NCBI RefSeq assembly: GCF_900110205.1
Contig: NZ_FOCV01000019.1
Span: 62,001-126,000 of the forward strand
DNA: 64,000 bases
Origin: Rhizobium tibeticum
GTDB lineage: Bacteria > Pseudomonadota > Alphaproteobacteria > Rhizobiales > Rhizobiaceae
Reading direction: 5' to 3'
Below the pieces are notes generated by a model. The model was not told the origin of the DNA and did no database searches. It saw nothing but the letters and a program-made list of their open reading frames with translations. Both the position numbers and the translations under genes were made by a program. This document shows positions 34,370-43,164 of the stretch, in pieces (the first letter of the stretch is position 1; each line of letters starts with the position of its first letter).

Positions 34370-34798
34370 TCAGCCGATCAGGCGTGGATACTCGATGGCC
34401 GGGCAGCGATCCATGACCACCTTGATGCCGGCCGCCTCGGCTCTTGCGGCTGCCGCATGATCACGCACGCCAAGCTGCGCCCATATCACCTTCGGTTGCG
34501 GGTTCATCGCCAATGCCTCATCGACAACACCGGATAGATATTCCGAAGCCCGGAAGACCTCGACCATGTCTACGGGTCCAGGCACATCGGCGAGCCGGGC
34601 GTAAACCGTTTGGCTCTGGATCTGCCTGCCTGCCTGGCCCGGATTCACAGGGATGACGTTGTACCCCCGTGACAGCAGATAGCCCATCACGCCATTGCTC
34701 GGCCGAGCGGGATTCGGCGAAGCGCCAGTCAGGGCAATCGTCTTCACGGAACGCAAAATATCGAGGATGTAGTCATCCTCATATTTATCGTGATTCAA
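34370..34798 (-). CDS. CoA-binding domain protein
   Basis: This 142-residue Rossmann-fold protein has a CoA-binding domain, as in the first domain of succinyl-CoA synthetase alpha (KTIALTGASPNPARPSNGVM; GYNVIPVNPGQAG; IWAQLGVRDHAAAARAEAAG). The start is most likely TTG 34798 (read as MNHDKYEDD), with GGAGG 8 bases upstream. Function unknown; such proteins bind CoA or a related nucleotide. It is 110 bp upstream of metY in the same orientation and could be co-transcribed with it. Confidence 0.85.
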   Translation of the reverse strand: MNHDKYEDDYILDILRSVKTIALTGASPNPARPSNGVMGYLLSRGYNVIPVNPGQAGRQIQSQTVYARLADVPGPVDMVEVFRASEYLSGVVDEALAMNPQPKVIWAQLGVRDHAAAARAEAAGIKVVMDRCPAIEYPRLIG

Positions 34799-34901
34799 GG
34801 GCTTCGCCTCCAAGAACAATCGCGTTTATTTCGCGCTTCGTTGAAACCGGCAGGTGGTTTCCGCGTATATAGGAATTAGGACGCCGACGGAGGATGGTCC
34901 C

Positions 34902-35231
34902 ATGAAAAAATTGGTTGTTGTGGTCGCCTTTGTCATGGTCGCCTCCCCGGCGCTTGCCATTTCGCGATACAATTCGCTCACGATAAGCTGCCAGGCAGCG
35001 CGCGCAGCGATCCACAATGAAGGCGCCGTGATTTTGCGGTATCCATCGAAGCGGGTGCCCGGCATGACACTGTTCGGCCGCTACATTCGTAACAGCAATT
35101 ATTGCGACGCCAACAAATACGCCGAATGGACGACCATCCCGACAAAGGACAATCCGAGGTGCCGTGTCCTGAATTGCCAGAATATCGACAACCTCGAGGG
35201 GATGTTTATCATCCCCTATTACTCGCTGTAA
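34902..35231 (+). CDS. small secreted cysteine-containing protein
   Basis: This 109-residue protein has a signal peptide (MKKLVVVVAFVMVASPALA, cleavage after about residue 19). The start has GGAGG at 34890-34894. The mature part has four cysteines (SCQAA, NYCDA, RCRVLNC), enough for two disulfides in the periplasm. No known domain is recognised. The compact basic mature domain resembles small conserved secreted proteins of rhizobia. Confidence 0.8.
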   Translation: MKKLVVVVAFVMVASPALAISRYNSLTISCQAARAAIHNEGAVILRYPSKRVPGMTLFGRYIRNSNYCDANKYAEWTTIPTKDNPRCRVLNCQNIDNLEGMFIIPYYSL

Positions 35232-35641
35232 AAGTCGGCTCTTGCTATACTAAATCGCGATGCGTGAGCCTTGTTGGCACAAGTGCGCGCTCCACGAAGA
35301 TCGGGTTGATCGAAGGATTTCGTGATGGCTTTGTCACACTCCTGTAAAATTAGAGGCGACACACCCGCATCCGACGCCAGAGTTCTATGTATATCCTGTG
35401 TATGTTCACATATGTTCTTGCGTATGTTAGCAACGCCTCATAGTTGAATAAGTGAGCGCCAAATAAACACTTCTGGTGTACGTTCCTCTTTTTATCGGGC
35501 TGGGAAAAGGCAGCTTCCGGTTGTCTGACACACAAGAGAACCGAAGCGCCCTCCCTCGCTTCATCAAACGGGATTGCTTTTTACCGACAGGGGCGTAACA
35601 AGCAATTCTCAGTTGCTGTTTTCACACCATTCGGTGGTCTT
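35232..35641. other. AT-rich intergenic region
   Basis: About 410 bp without a supported gene. The part 35380-35450 is AT-rich, with several TATGTT-like motifs, so it may hold the promoter of the permease gene at 35642. Confidence 0.35.
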
Positions 35642-36478
35642 TTGCCGCTCCACGTCATTTTGCTCGTCCTGTTTGGTGCTCTGCTGCACGCGACATGGAA
35701 CGCCATGATCAAGGCGGGCACGGACAAGTCGCTGGATGCCAGCCTGATATCGGCGGGCGGCGCCGTTTGCGCCCTTCCCTTCCTGATGTTCCTGCCATTG
35801 CCGAACTCGGCGGCGTGGCTTTTCATCGGCGCTTCGGCCGTGCTGCAGTTCGTGTATTTCCAGCTTGTTGCCGGCGCTTATCGTGCAGGCGATATCGGCC
35901 TCGTCTATCCGTTGATGCGCGGGTGCGCGCCGCTCCTGATTGCCGCCACCAGCGGCTTCGTTCTGAATGAGAAACTGTCGACGGGCGCTCTCATCGGCAC
36001 GATCACCATCTGCGCCGGTATCCTGACGCTGGCTTTCGAAGCACGAAAAGGCAGCGGGCACGCGATCAGGCTGGCGCTCGCCAATGCGTGTGTCATTGCG
36101 ACCTACACCTATGTGGACGGCATCGGCGCCCGCCTCTCTGGCAATGCGGTGTCATATACCCTGTGGATGTCGCTGCTGCCGCCCGTGCTGCTCTTCGCCT
36201 GGGCGATTTCCAACAGGGGTGCCGTCGCAGTCGCAATGCATGTCCGCTACAACTGGTGGCGTGGCCTGATCGGTGGCGGCGGATCGATTGCGTCCTACGG
36301 CCTCGCGCTCTGGGCAATGACCAAGGCGCCCGTCGCAACCGTTGCAGCGCTGCGCGAGACGTCGATTCTCTTCGCCCTGCTGATTTCCGTCATCGTGCTG
36401 AAGGAAAGGGCGAGTCCCTGGCGCTATCTCGCCGGCGCAATCATCGCGCTCGGTGGGCTGATCCTGAAACGCGGCTAA
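35642..36478 (+). CDS. EamA-family permease
   Basis: This 278-residue inner-membrane protein has about ten transmembrane helices in two EamA halves (first LVLFGALLHATWNAMIKAG, second from about residue 145). The apparent start is TTG 35642, preceded closely by GGTGG. The substrate is unknown; unlike ribN it has no riboswitch. It converges on the enoyl-CoA hydratase-like gene with a 1-bp gap. Confidence 0.85.
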   Translation: MPLHVILLVLFGALLHATWNAMIKAGTDKSLDASLISAGGAVCALPFLMFLPLPNSAAWLFIGASAVLQFVYFQLVAGAYRAGDIGLVYPLMRGCAPLLIAATSGFVLNEKLSTGALIGTITICAGILTLAFEARKGSGHAIRLALANACVIATYTYVDGIGARLSGNAVSYTLWMSLLPPVLLFAWAISNRGAVAVAMHVRYNWWRGLIGGGGSIASYGLALWAMTKAPVATVAALRETSILFALLISVIVLKERASPWRYLAGAIIALGGLILKRG

Positions 36479-36479
36479 G

Positions 36480-37313
36480 CTATTCGCCCGTCCACTGCGG
36501 CATGCGCTTGGAAAGGAAGGCTCCGATTCCCTCTTCGGCATCGGCCGTCAGCATATTGTCGACCATGACTTGCGCGGCGTAGCCGTAAGCGTCCTCGATC
36601 GGCATTTCGAGCTGGCGATAGAATGCCTCCTTGCCGACCTTCAGCGTCAGCGGCGATTTGCTTGCAATGACGGCCGCATATTTGGTGACGACCTGCGTCA
36701 GATACTGCTTCGGCACGATGCGGTTCACGAGGCCGAAATCCTTGGCGGTAGAGGCATCGATCGTCTCGCCGGTGAGCAGCATCTCCATCGCCTGCTTGCG
36801 ATGTGCTGCCCGCGAGACCGCCACCATCGGTGTCGAGCAGAACAGGCCGATATTGACGCCCGGCGTGCAGAAGGTCGCCGTATCGGTGCAGATCGCGAGG
36901 TCGCAGGAAGCGACCAACTGGCAGCCGGCGGCGGTTGCAAGGCCGTCGATCTCGGCAATGACAGGCTTCGGCAGGCGCGTGATCTCCAGCATGAGATCAG
37001 CTGCCAATGCGAAGGTTTCTTCGAAGAATGCCTCGCCTCCATCGTCATCGGCGCGATGCGCGGTCAACTCCTTGAGATCGTGACCTGCGGAAAAGACATT
37101 GCCCGTCGACGCGATGATGACCACGCGAACAGCAGCGTCTTCTGCGACGCTTTGGAGTTCACCAATCAGGGTCTCCATGACGGCGATCGACAGTGCATTT
37201 GCGGGCGGATTGCTGAGCGTCAGCCGCAGCACGCCGTCGCTCAACTGCGGAATGACGAGCGCGCCATCGCCGGCTTTGCTCGGGTCCTTTCGAAAGGATA
37301 CGACTTCGGCCAT
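36480..37313 (-). CDS. enoyl-CoA hydratase-like protein, ECHDC3 type
   Basis: This 277-residue crotonase-fold protein has oxyanion-hole segments STGNVFSAGHDLKEL and GLATAAGCQLVAS. Overall it resembles the ECHDC3 group (GVNIGLFCSTPMVAVSR, FYRQLEMP, MVDNML). In true hydratases one catalytic Glu follows the Gly-Cys of the second motif, and another lies about 20 residues later. Here the first place is Gln (GCQL) and the second is in TPGVN, without Glu. Ordinary enoyl-CoA hydration is therefore unlikely, and the reaction is unknown. Confidence 0.88.
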   Translation of the reverse strand: MAEVVSFRKDPSKAGDGALVIPQLSDGVLRLTLSNPPANALSIAVMETLIGELQSVAEDAAVRVVIIASTGNVFSAGHDLKELTAHRADDDGGEAFFEETFALAADLMLEITRLPKPVIAEIDGLATAAGCQLVASCDLAICTDTATFCTPGVNIGLFCSTPMVAVSRAAHRKQAMEMLLTGETIDASTAKDFGLVNRIVPKQYLTQVVTKYAAVIASKSPLTLKVGKEAFYRQLEMPIEDAYGYAAQVMVDNMLTADAEEGIGAFLSKRMPQWTGE

Positions 37314-37386
37314 GGTCTAACTCCCTGCATTGCTTTTTCGTGCTAATTGTTCTGCCACAGGCGACAAGCAATTTCGAGGCAAAGTC

Positions 37387-37818
37387 ATGCAGCCGATCAT
37401 GACGATCGACGAGCTCCACCGTTTTTTGGATACGGACTTTCCGCAGATCCACACGGATGGGCGCGCGCTCACGATTACCGAGATCGGACCCGGCAGCGTC
37501 TCGATGCGGCTCGACCCGAGCGAGAGGCATTTGCGACCCGGCGGCACCGTGTCCGGCCCGGCCCTCTTCACTTTGGCGGACGTGACGGCCTATGCGGCAG
37601 TCCTGGCGCATATCGGCCCGGTCGCGCTGGCGGTTACCACCAATCTCAGCATCAATTTCCTGCGCCTGCCGAAGCCGAGGCCAACGACCTGCACCTGCCG
37701 TGTTCTCAAGCTTGGTAAGCGCCTCGCCGTCATCGACGCATCAATTTTCCAGGAGAATGCAGATGAGTTGATCGCCCATGCAACCGCGACTTACTCCATT
37801 CCTCCGCGAGAAATATGA
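37387..37818 (+). CDS. PaaI-type hotdog thioesterase
   Basis: This 143-residue single hotdog-domain protein starts at 37387 with GAGG upstream. HLRPGGTVSGPALFTLADVTAYAAVLAHIG is the central-helix motif of the 4HBT/PaaI family, and VTTNLSINFLRLPKP a conserved strand. Such enzymes hydrolyse acyl-CoA thioesters. It is divergent from the ECHDC3-like gene (73-bp gap), suggesting both act on acyl-CoAs, though the substrate is unknown. Confidence 0.88.
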   Translation: MQPIMTIDELHRFLDTDFPQIHTDGRALTITEIGPGSVSMRLDPSERHLRPGGTVSGPALFTLADVTAYAAVLAHIGPVALAVTTNLSINFLRLPKPRPTTCTCRVLKLGKRLAVIDASIFQENADELIAHATATYSIPPREI

Positions 37819-37890
37819 GGTATCAAAATACCACACAACTAAACTACTGATTTTGCTCGTACATTTTTATCCGTCGCCGACCTGAGAATA

Positions 37891-37918
37891 TTGACCGCGG
37901 TCCGCTTTGCCTCTATAC
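37891..37918 (+). promoter_or_regulatory. rplM: likely sigma-70 promoter of rplM-rpsI
   Basis: TTGACC at 37891-37896 and CTATAC at 37913-37918, with a 16-bp spacer, match the housekeeping promoter pattern well. Transcription would begin near 37925, about 117 bp upstream of rplM and just before a terminator-like hairpin. Confidence 0.7.
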
Positions 37919-37932
37919 ACACCGCCAGAAAT

Positions 37933-37959
37933 GCAGCCTTTCCGGGCTGCTTTCTTTTT
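37933..37959 (+). terminator. terminator-like hairpin in the rplM leader (possible attenuator)
   Basis: Arms GCAGCC (37933-37938) and GGCTGC (37945-37950) with a 6-nt loop are followed directly by TTTCTTTTT. From the promoter at 37891 the RNA would meet this about 8-35 nt after its start. It may attenuate rplM-rpsI or stop transcripts coming from the thioesterase gene. Confidence 0.65.
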
Positions 37960-38041
37960 GGTGTGTCTTCGGACAGCCAAACCAAGCAACAAGAAACGCC
38001 CTCTCGCCTTCGGGCCGAGGGATCAAAAGAGAGTAACAACT

Positions 38042-38506
38042 ATGGCAACCTTCTCCCAGAAGCCTGCAGAGGTGGAGAAGAAGTGGGTCATCATCGACGC
38101 CGAAGGGCTTGTCGTTGGTCGTCTCGCTTCTGTTATCGCTATGCGTCTGCGTGGCAAGCACAAGGCTACCTTCACGCCTCACGTTGACGACGGCGACAAT
38201 GTCATTGTCATCAACGCCGACAAGGTCGTCTTCACCGGCAAGAAGTATTCCGACAAGGTTTACTACTGGCACACCGGTTTTGCCGGCGGCATCAAGGAGC
38301 GTACCGCTCGCCAGATCATCGAAGGTCGCTTCCCGGAGCGCGTTCTCGAGAAGGCTGTTGAGCGCATGGTTCCGCGTGGCCCGCTCGGTCGTCGCCAGAT
38401 GAAGAACCTCCGCGTTTACGCTGGTTCCAACCATCCTCATGAAGCCCAGCAGCCTGTCGCTCTCGACGTGGCCAAGCTGAACAAAAAGAATGTAAGGAGC
38501 GCCTAA
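38042..38506 (+). CDS. rplM: 50S ribosomal protein L13
   Basis: L13 binds 23S rRNA early in large-subunit assembly. The 154-residue product has the family landmarks KKWVIIDAEGLVVGRLAS, KKYSDKVYYWHTGF and VYAGSNHPHEAQQP. It starts with MATFSQKPAE, normal for rhizobia. rpsI follows after 2 bp, so the two are one operon. Confidence 0.99.
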   Translation: MATFSQKPAEVEKKWVIIDAEGLVVGRLASVIAMRLRGKHKATFTPHVDDGDNVIVINADKVVFTGKKYSDKVYYWHTGFAGGIKERTARQIIEGRFPERVLEKAVERMVPRGPLGRRQMKNLRVYAGSNHPHEAQQPVALDVAKLNKKNVRSA

Positions 38507-38508
38507 GA

Positions 38509-38976
38509 ATGGCTGACCTCTCCTCCCTGAAGGATCTCGGCACGTCCGAAGCAGCGACTGCTCCGGTTCACGTCCGTAAGGTCGATTCGCTTGGCCGTTC
38601 CTACGCGACCGGCAAACGCAAGAACGCCGTTGCCCGCGTTTGGCTCAAGCCGGGTTCCGGCAAGATCATCGTCAACGGCAAGGAATTCGCGGAATACTTC
38701 GCGCGGCCGGTTCTGCAGATGATTCTGCGTCAGCCGATCGTCGCTGCTGCCCGTGACGGCCAGTTCGACATCATTGCAACGGTTGCAGGCGGCGGTCTTT
38801 CCGGCCAGGCCGGTGCCGTTCGTCACGGTCTTTCCAAGGCCCTCACCTACTTCGAGCCGGGCCTGCGCGCGGTCCTGAAGAAGGGCGGCTTCCTGACCCG
38901 CGACAGCCGCGTTGTTGAACGTAAGAAGTACGGTAAGGCCAAGGCCCGCCGTTCGTTCCAGTTCTCGAAGCGTTAA
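38509..38976 (+). CDS. rpsI: 30S ribosomal protein S9
   Basis: S9 binds the head of the small subunit and its C-terminal tail contacts P-site tRNA. The 155-residue product has SYATGKRKNAVARVWLKPGSG and the basic tail ending KARRSFQFSKR. The alphaproteobacterial N-terminal extension is present. A strong terminator follows at 39001-39030. Confidence 0.99.
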   Translation: MADLSSLKDLGTSEAATAPVHVRKVDSLGRSYATGKRKNAVARVWLKPGSGKIIVNGKEFAEYFARPVLQMILRQPIVAAARDGQFDIIATVAGGGLSGQAGAVRHGLSKALTYFEPGLRAVLKKGGFLTRDSRVVERKKYGKAKARRSFQFSKR

Positions 38977-39000
38977 TCGCTACTGGACTAGGGAATTGCG

Positions 39001-39030
39001 AAGGCCGGGCTCTTGCCCGGCCTTTTCTTT
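39001..39030 (+). terminator. intrinsic terminator of rplM-rpsI
   Basis: Perfect 10-bp arms (39001-39010 and 39015-39024) with loop TCTT are followed by TTCTTT, 24 bp after the rpsI stop. Confidence 0.95.
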
Positions 39031-39113
39031 TGGCGAGCGCTTGAAGTGGCCACGTTCCCTTGCCAGTTCTACCGCATTCCACGCGCTTCACGCGCAGGCC
39101 AAGGGAGGCAGGA

Positions 39114-39416
39114 ATGACCAAGCAAGCAATCTATGTAGAACTGAAAGCAAGGTCCGGCAAGGAAGACGAAGTGGCCACGTTCTTGAAAAGCGCCCAGGCT
39201 CTTGTCGCGCAGGAACCGGGCACGGTGACATGGTTTGCCGTTCGCTATGACCAGAGGACATTCGCCATCTTCGATGCCTTCGATGACGAGGCCGGCCGAC
39301 AGGCGCATTTGAAGGGCAAGGTGGCCGCGGCGCTGATGGCCCGAGCAGAGGAGCTGCTTTCCGAGGCTCCGCAGCTGAGGACTCCCGACGTGCTGGCGGA
39401 CAAGCTGCCGGGCTAA
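39114..39416 (+). CDS. antibiotic-biosynthesis-monooxygenase-like (ABM) domain protein
   Basis: This 100-residue ferredoxin-like fold protein starts at ATG 39114 with AGGGAGG upstream. IYVELKARSGKEDEVATFL and TWFAVRYDQRTFAIFDAFDDEAGRQAHL match the YgiN/ABM pattern. Such dimers range from quinol monooxygenases to heme-degrading enzymes and proteins of no known activity. It has no partner gene to indicate which. Confidence 0.85.
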   Translation: MTKQAIYVELKARSGKEDEVATFLKSAQALVAQEPGTVTWFAVRYDQRTFAIFDAFDDEAGRQAHLKGKVAAALMARAEELLSEAPQLRTPDVLADKLPG

Positions 39417-39508
39417 TCCAGGCTTGGCCGAGCGACCAGCTTTGCCCATTCGGTTTGAGATTCGTTTCTGATAGGCATAGCGGACAAAACACCCTCGAGG
39501 AGCATTTC

Positions 39509-40468
39509 TTGGCCAACAAGTCGATCGATCATGCTTTTACGGCAACGAACCTGACCTCGGCAGCCAGCGACCCGACCTTTGCCGGCGCGCTGTCGTTCAT
39601 GCGACGCCGTTTCACCAAGGACCTGACCGGCGTGGACGCCGTGGTCTGGGGTATTCCCTTCGATGCCGCGACCTCCAATCGGCCTGGGACGCGATTCGGG
39701 CCGCAGGCGATACGGCGTGCGTCGGCGATCTTCGACAACGACCCGCAGTATCCTTTCAATCGCGATCTTTTTGCCGAGATGGCCGTAATCGACTACGGCG
39801 ACTGCCTGCTCGACTACGGCAATCACCACGAGACGCCGGATGCAATAGAAAGGCAGTCCAAGACCATTGTCGACAGTGGCGCCTTCATGCTGACCCTTGG
39901 CGGCGACCATTTCGTTACCTGGCCCATCCTCAAGGCCCATGCCGCTAAACACGGGCCGCTGGCACTCGTCCAGTTCGACGCGCATCAGGACACCTGGTTC
40001 GACGACAACAGGCGGATCGACCACGGCTCATTCGTGGCAAGGGCTGTGCGCGATGGCATCATCGATCCAGATCGCTCTATCCAGATCGGCATCCGCACCC
40101 ATGCGCCCGAGGATTTCGGCATTCATATTCTCTATGGTCATCAACTTGAGGAGATGAGCGCCGGCGACGTCGCCTCGACGATCATCTCGCATACGCGTGG
40201 CGCGCCAGCCTATTTAACCTTCGATATCGATTGCCTCGACCCCGCCTATGCGCCCGGCACCGGTACCCCCGTATCGGGCGGTCCTTCGAGCGCCAAGATC
40301 CTCTCCGTGCTGCAGCGTCTGCACCAGCTGGATATCAGGGGCGCCGACGTCGTCGAGATCTCGCCGCCTTACGACCATGCTGACATCACCGCCATTGCGG
40401 GGGCGACGGTCGCAATGTATATGCTGGGGCTGCATGCCGAGCGCCGCGCCAGCGCGTCACACGGCTGA
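39509..40468 (+). CDS. speB: agmatinase-family ureohydrolase
   Basis: This 319-residue enzyme hydrolyses agmatine to putrescine and urea, or a related guanidino compound. It starts at TTG 39509, with GAGGAG at 39497-39502. The dinuclear Mn ligands are visible: His in LTLGGDHFVTW, the DAHQD motif, and Asp residues in FDIDCLDPAYAPGTGTP. The speB/argC neighbourhood points to arginine/polyamine metabolism, but agmatine specificity is not proven. Confidence 0.88.
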   Translation: MANKSIDHAFTATNLTSAASDPTFAGALSFMRRRFTKDLTGVDAVVWGIPFDAATSNRPGTRFGPQAIRRASAIFDNDPQYPFNRDLFAEMAVIDYGDCLLDYGNHHETPDAIERQSKTIVDSGAFMLTLGGDHFVTWPILKAHAAKHGPLALVQFDAHQDTWFDDNRRIDHGSFVARAVRDGIIDPDRSIQIGIRTHAPEDFGIHILYGHQLEEMSAGDVASTIISHTRGAPAYLTFDIDCLDPAYAPGTGTPVSGGPSSAKILSVLQRLHQLDIRGADVVEISPPYDHADITAIAGATVAMYMLGLHAERRASASHG

Positions 40469-40531
40469 CTCATCCTTCTTGCAAAATGATTCCGGACTTC
40501 TTTCTAACCTATTGAAAGTGTGAGCAAGACA

Positions 40532-41464
40532 ATGGCACCGAAGATCTTCATCGATGGCGAACACGGCACGACGGGCTTGCAGATCCGCACGCGCATGGCC
40601 GGCCGTCGCGATGTCGAGCTTTTGTCCATCCCGGAAGCTGAGCGTCGCAACGCCGCGATGCGCGAGGATATGCTGAACGGCGCAGATATCGCCATCCTCT
40701 GCCTGCCTGACGACGCTTCGAAGGAAGCGGTGCAGATGGTCTCGGGCAACAACAACGTGCGGGTGATCGACACCTCCACGGCGTTCCGTGTCAATCCCTC
40801 CTGGGCCTACGGCTTTGCGGAAATGGACAAGGAACAGGCAGACAAGATCAAGTCGGCACGCTTCGTCGCCAATCCGGGCTGCTACCCGACCGGTGCGATC
40901 GGCCTCCTTCGGCCGCTGCGCACTGCCGGCATCCTGCCCGACGGCTATCCGGTCACGGTCAATGCAGTCTCCGGCTATACCGGCGGCGGCAAGCAGATGA
41001 TTGCGCAGATCGAAGACCAGAACCGCGACGATGCGATCGCCGCACCGCACTTCCTCTACGGCCTGACGCTGACGCACAAGCACGTCCCCGAGATGAAGAT
41101 CCACGGCCTGCTGGATCGCGCGCCGATCTTCTCCCCGTCAGTCGGCAAGTTCCCGCAGGGCATGATCGTTCAGGTGCCACTGCATCTCGATGATCTGGCG
41201 GAAGGCACGACGCTTGAAAGCATCCATGCTGCTCTTGTGGCCCACTATGCGGGTCAGGAGATCGTGACGGTTGTGCCGCTGGAAGAAAGCCGCAAACTCC
41301 CGCGCATCGATGCTGTCGAGCTTGCTGGCAAGGACACGATGAAGCTCTTCGTGTTTGGCACGCCAGGCGCGTCGCAGATCAATCTTGTTGCGCTGCTCGA
41401 CAACCTTGGCAAGGGTGCTTCGGGGGCCGCTGTCCAGAACATGGACCTGATGCTCGCCTCGTAG
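40532..41464 (+). CDS. argC: N-acetyl-gamma-glutamyl-phosphate reductase
   Basis: ArgC makes N-acetylglutamate semialdehyde in arginine synthesis, using NADPH. The 310-residue product is the shorter (type 2) form found in rhizobia. It has the NADP-binding start KIFIDGEHGTTGLQIRTR, the catalytic Cys in ANPGCYPTGAI and the active-site His in LTLTHKHVPEM. Start 40532 (MAPKIF) is preferred to the in-frame GTG at 40520. The TSUP permease gene follows after 15 bp. Confidence 0.97.
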   Translation: MAPKIFIDGEHGTTGLQIRTRMAGRRDVELLSIPEAERRNAAMREDMLNGADIAILCLPDDASKEAVQMVSGNNNVRVIDTSTAFRVNPSWAYGFAEMDKEQADKIKSARFVANPGCYPTGAIGLLRPLRTAGILPDGYPVTVNAVSGYTGGGKQMIAQIEDQNRDDAIAAPHFLYGLTLTHKHVPEMKIHGLLDRAPIFSPSVGKFPQGMIVQVPLHLDDLAEGTTLESIHAALVAHYAGQEIVTVVPLEESRKLPRIDAVELAGKDTMKLFVFGTPGASQINLVALLDNLGKGASGAAVQNMDLMLAS

Positions 41465-41479
41465 TCCCGGAACCGATCG

Positions 41480-42271
41480 GTGTCGCTTGACACGCTGCTG
41501 GTGAACACGAGCGCGTGGTTTGTCGCCGCCTTGCCGGATCACGGCATTCTGTCACTCGTCGCCATCGCCTTCATTGCGGGACTGGCACGCGGCTTCTCCG
41601 GATTTGGAGCTGCGCTGATCTTCATTCCGCTTGGCGGCGCAATCATCGGTCCGAAGCTGATTTCGCCCGTCCTGCTTGTCATCGATGGTCTTGCGACGAT
41701 CGGCATGATTCCGCCGGCCTGGCGCAGCGCCAACCGCCGCGAAGTCTTCACCATGGCTGCGGGCGCGGTACTTGGGGTGCCCGCCGGTACAGCAGCCCTG
41801 GCGTTGGTGGATCCGCTGACGTTGCGCTGGGCGATCACGGCGATTGCCATTTGCCTGCTTGCATTGCTTGTTTCCGGGTGGCGGTACCATGGCGAACCGC
41901 GAACATCGCTTACCTCCATGACAGGTCTCGTTGCCGGCCTCTTCAGCGGCGCTGCCCAGCTTGGTGGACCGCCGGTCGTTGCCTATTGGCTCGGCGGCAA
42001 GACCAATTTTGCGCGGGTGCGAGCAAACGTCATTCTCTATTTCGCGATCTCGACCTGCTTTAGCGTCGTCAGTTACTATTTCGGTGGGCTCTTCGTTCAA
42101 GCCGTCTTCGCTCTGACGATCGTGATTCTGCCGAGTTACGCCATCGGCCTGTACGTCGGCTCGAAGCTGTTCGGGCTTGCCAAGGAGAGCACGTTCCGAA
42201 CGATCTGCTATCTGCTGATCGCAGCCTCCGCCATCATGGGAATGCCGGCGCTCGACGGGATCCTCCGCTGA
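41480..42271 (+). CDS. TSUP-family (TauE/SafE) membrane permease
   Basis: This 263-residue inner-membrane protein has about eight transmembrane helices. Family motifs appear twice, as expected for the duplicated TauE/SafE fold (GLARGFSGFGAALIFIPLGG and SGAAQLGGPPVVAYWLGG). These proteins export sulfite or organosulfonate-derived anions, or move other small anions. The likely start is GTG 41480, 15 bp after argC, so the two may be co-transcribed without an obvious functional link. Confidence 0.88.
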   Translation: MSLDTLLVNTSAWFVAALPDHGILSLVAIAFIAGLARGFSGFGAALIFIPLGGAIIGPKLISPVLLVIDGLATIGMIPPAWRSANRREVFTMAAGAVLGVPAGTAALALVDPLTLRWAITAIAICLLALLVSGWRYHGEPRTSLTSMTGLVAGLFSGAAQLGGPPVVAYWLGGKTNFARVRANVILYFAISTCFSVVSYYFGGLFVQAVFALTIVILPSYAIGLYVGSKLFGLAKESTFRTICYLLIAASAIMGMPALDGILR

Positions 42272-42375
42272 GCATATTGCTTCGTCAAATTGCTGAATGA
42301 AGCACCGAGCAACCGTCGTTGATCAATTTTTGCCAGCCGCCTAAAGTCATGGGTGACCTTTGGGGGGAGCGCGGC

Positions 42376-43149
42376 ATGAATGCAGTCGTCCTGTTCGGTA
42401 TTGCCTTTGTCGGCGGTACGATCGTCGTAACTCTCGTTTTCTATTTTCTGATGCGCCTGATCATGGGCAGCGATCCGACCGGCAAAGACAGGGAACTTGC
42501 CGGTGCCATCGTCATGCGGATCTCGTCACTGCACGCACTCATCCTGGCCCTCGTCTTCGCTCAAGAGATGATCGAGTATCAGCAGCTAAAATTTGAGAGT
42601 GTCACGGAAGCGAACGCGATCGCGGACGTCTATTTCGATGCGGATCGCTACGGCGCCAGCGAGAAGGCCCCCATCCAGCAAGCGCTCTTCGAGTATGTGC
42701 AGATCGTCGTCGACGAGGAGTGGCGCCTGCTCGGAACCACTGGGCAACTATCTCCCGCGGCGTGGAACAAGTGGGATAACGTCTATCAGCGGGTGCTCGA
42801 CCTGACGCCAACGAATGCGCGCCAACAGAGCATTCGCGAGCACATGCTCAGCGATGTGCACCGCATCGCCGAGGCCCGAGACAAACGGGAAAACAGCGGC
42901 ACCGATTCCATTAGCATCATCTTCTGGTTCGCGGCGGTTTCAGGCGTCGTGTTCATGGCGCTCGGCTACTACCCCTATCCGCCGGATCCGCGAAACCTAC
43001 TTCTACTTTCGGTGCTCGGCGCCTTCACCGGTATCATACTCTTCTTCATCTACGCATTCTCCGATCCCTACAATCCGCCGGCCACGCTGAAGCCGACAGC
43101 GTTCGAACGCCTGCTCGATGAATTGGCGACGCCTCCGGCCTCCGGATAG
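42376..43149 (+). CDS. DUF4239-domain membrane protein
   Basis: This 257-residue protein starts at 42376 with GGGGGGAG upstream. One transmembrane helix is at the N-terminus (about 2-24). A soluble helical segment (about 45-180) follows, then two more helices near the end (IIFWFAAVSGVVFMALG; LLLLSVLGAFTGIILFF). This layout and the conserved DxxxADxYFDADR-like region fit DUF4239, distantly like bestrophin channels. Function unknown. Confidence 0.8.
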   Translation: MNAVVLFGIAFVGGTIVVTLVFYFLMRLIMGSDPTGKDRELAGAIVMRISSLHALILALVFAQEMIEYQQLKFESVTEANAIADVYFDADRYGASEKAPIQQALFEYVQIVVDEEWRLLGTTGQLSPAAWNKWDNVYQRVLDLTPTNARQQSIREHMLSDVHRIAEARDKRENSGTDSISIIFWFAAVSGVVFMALGYYPYPPDPRNLLLLSVLGAFTGIILFFIYAFSDPYNPPATLKPTAFERLLDELATPPASG

Positions 43150-43164
43150 TGTGACCGTCCGTGC

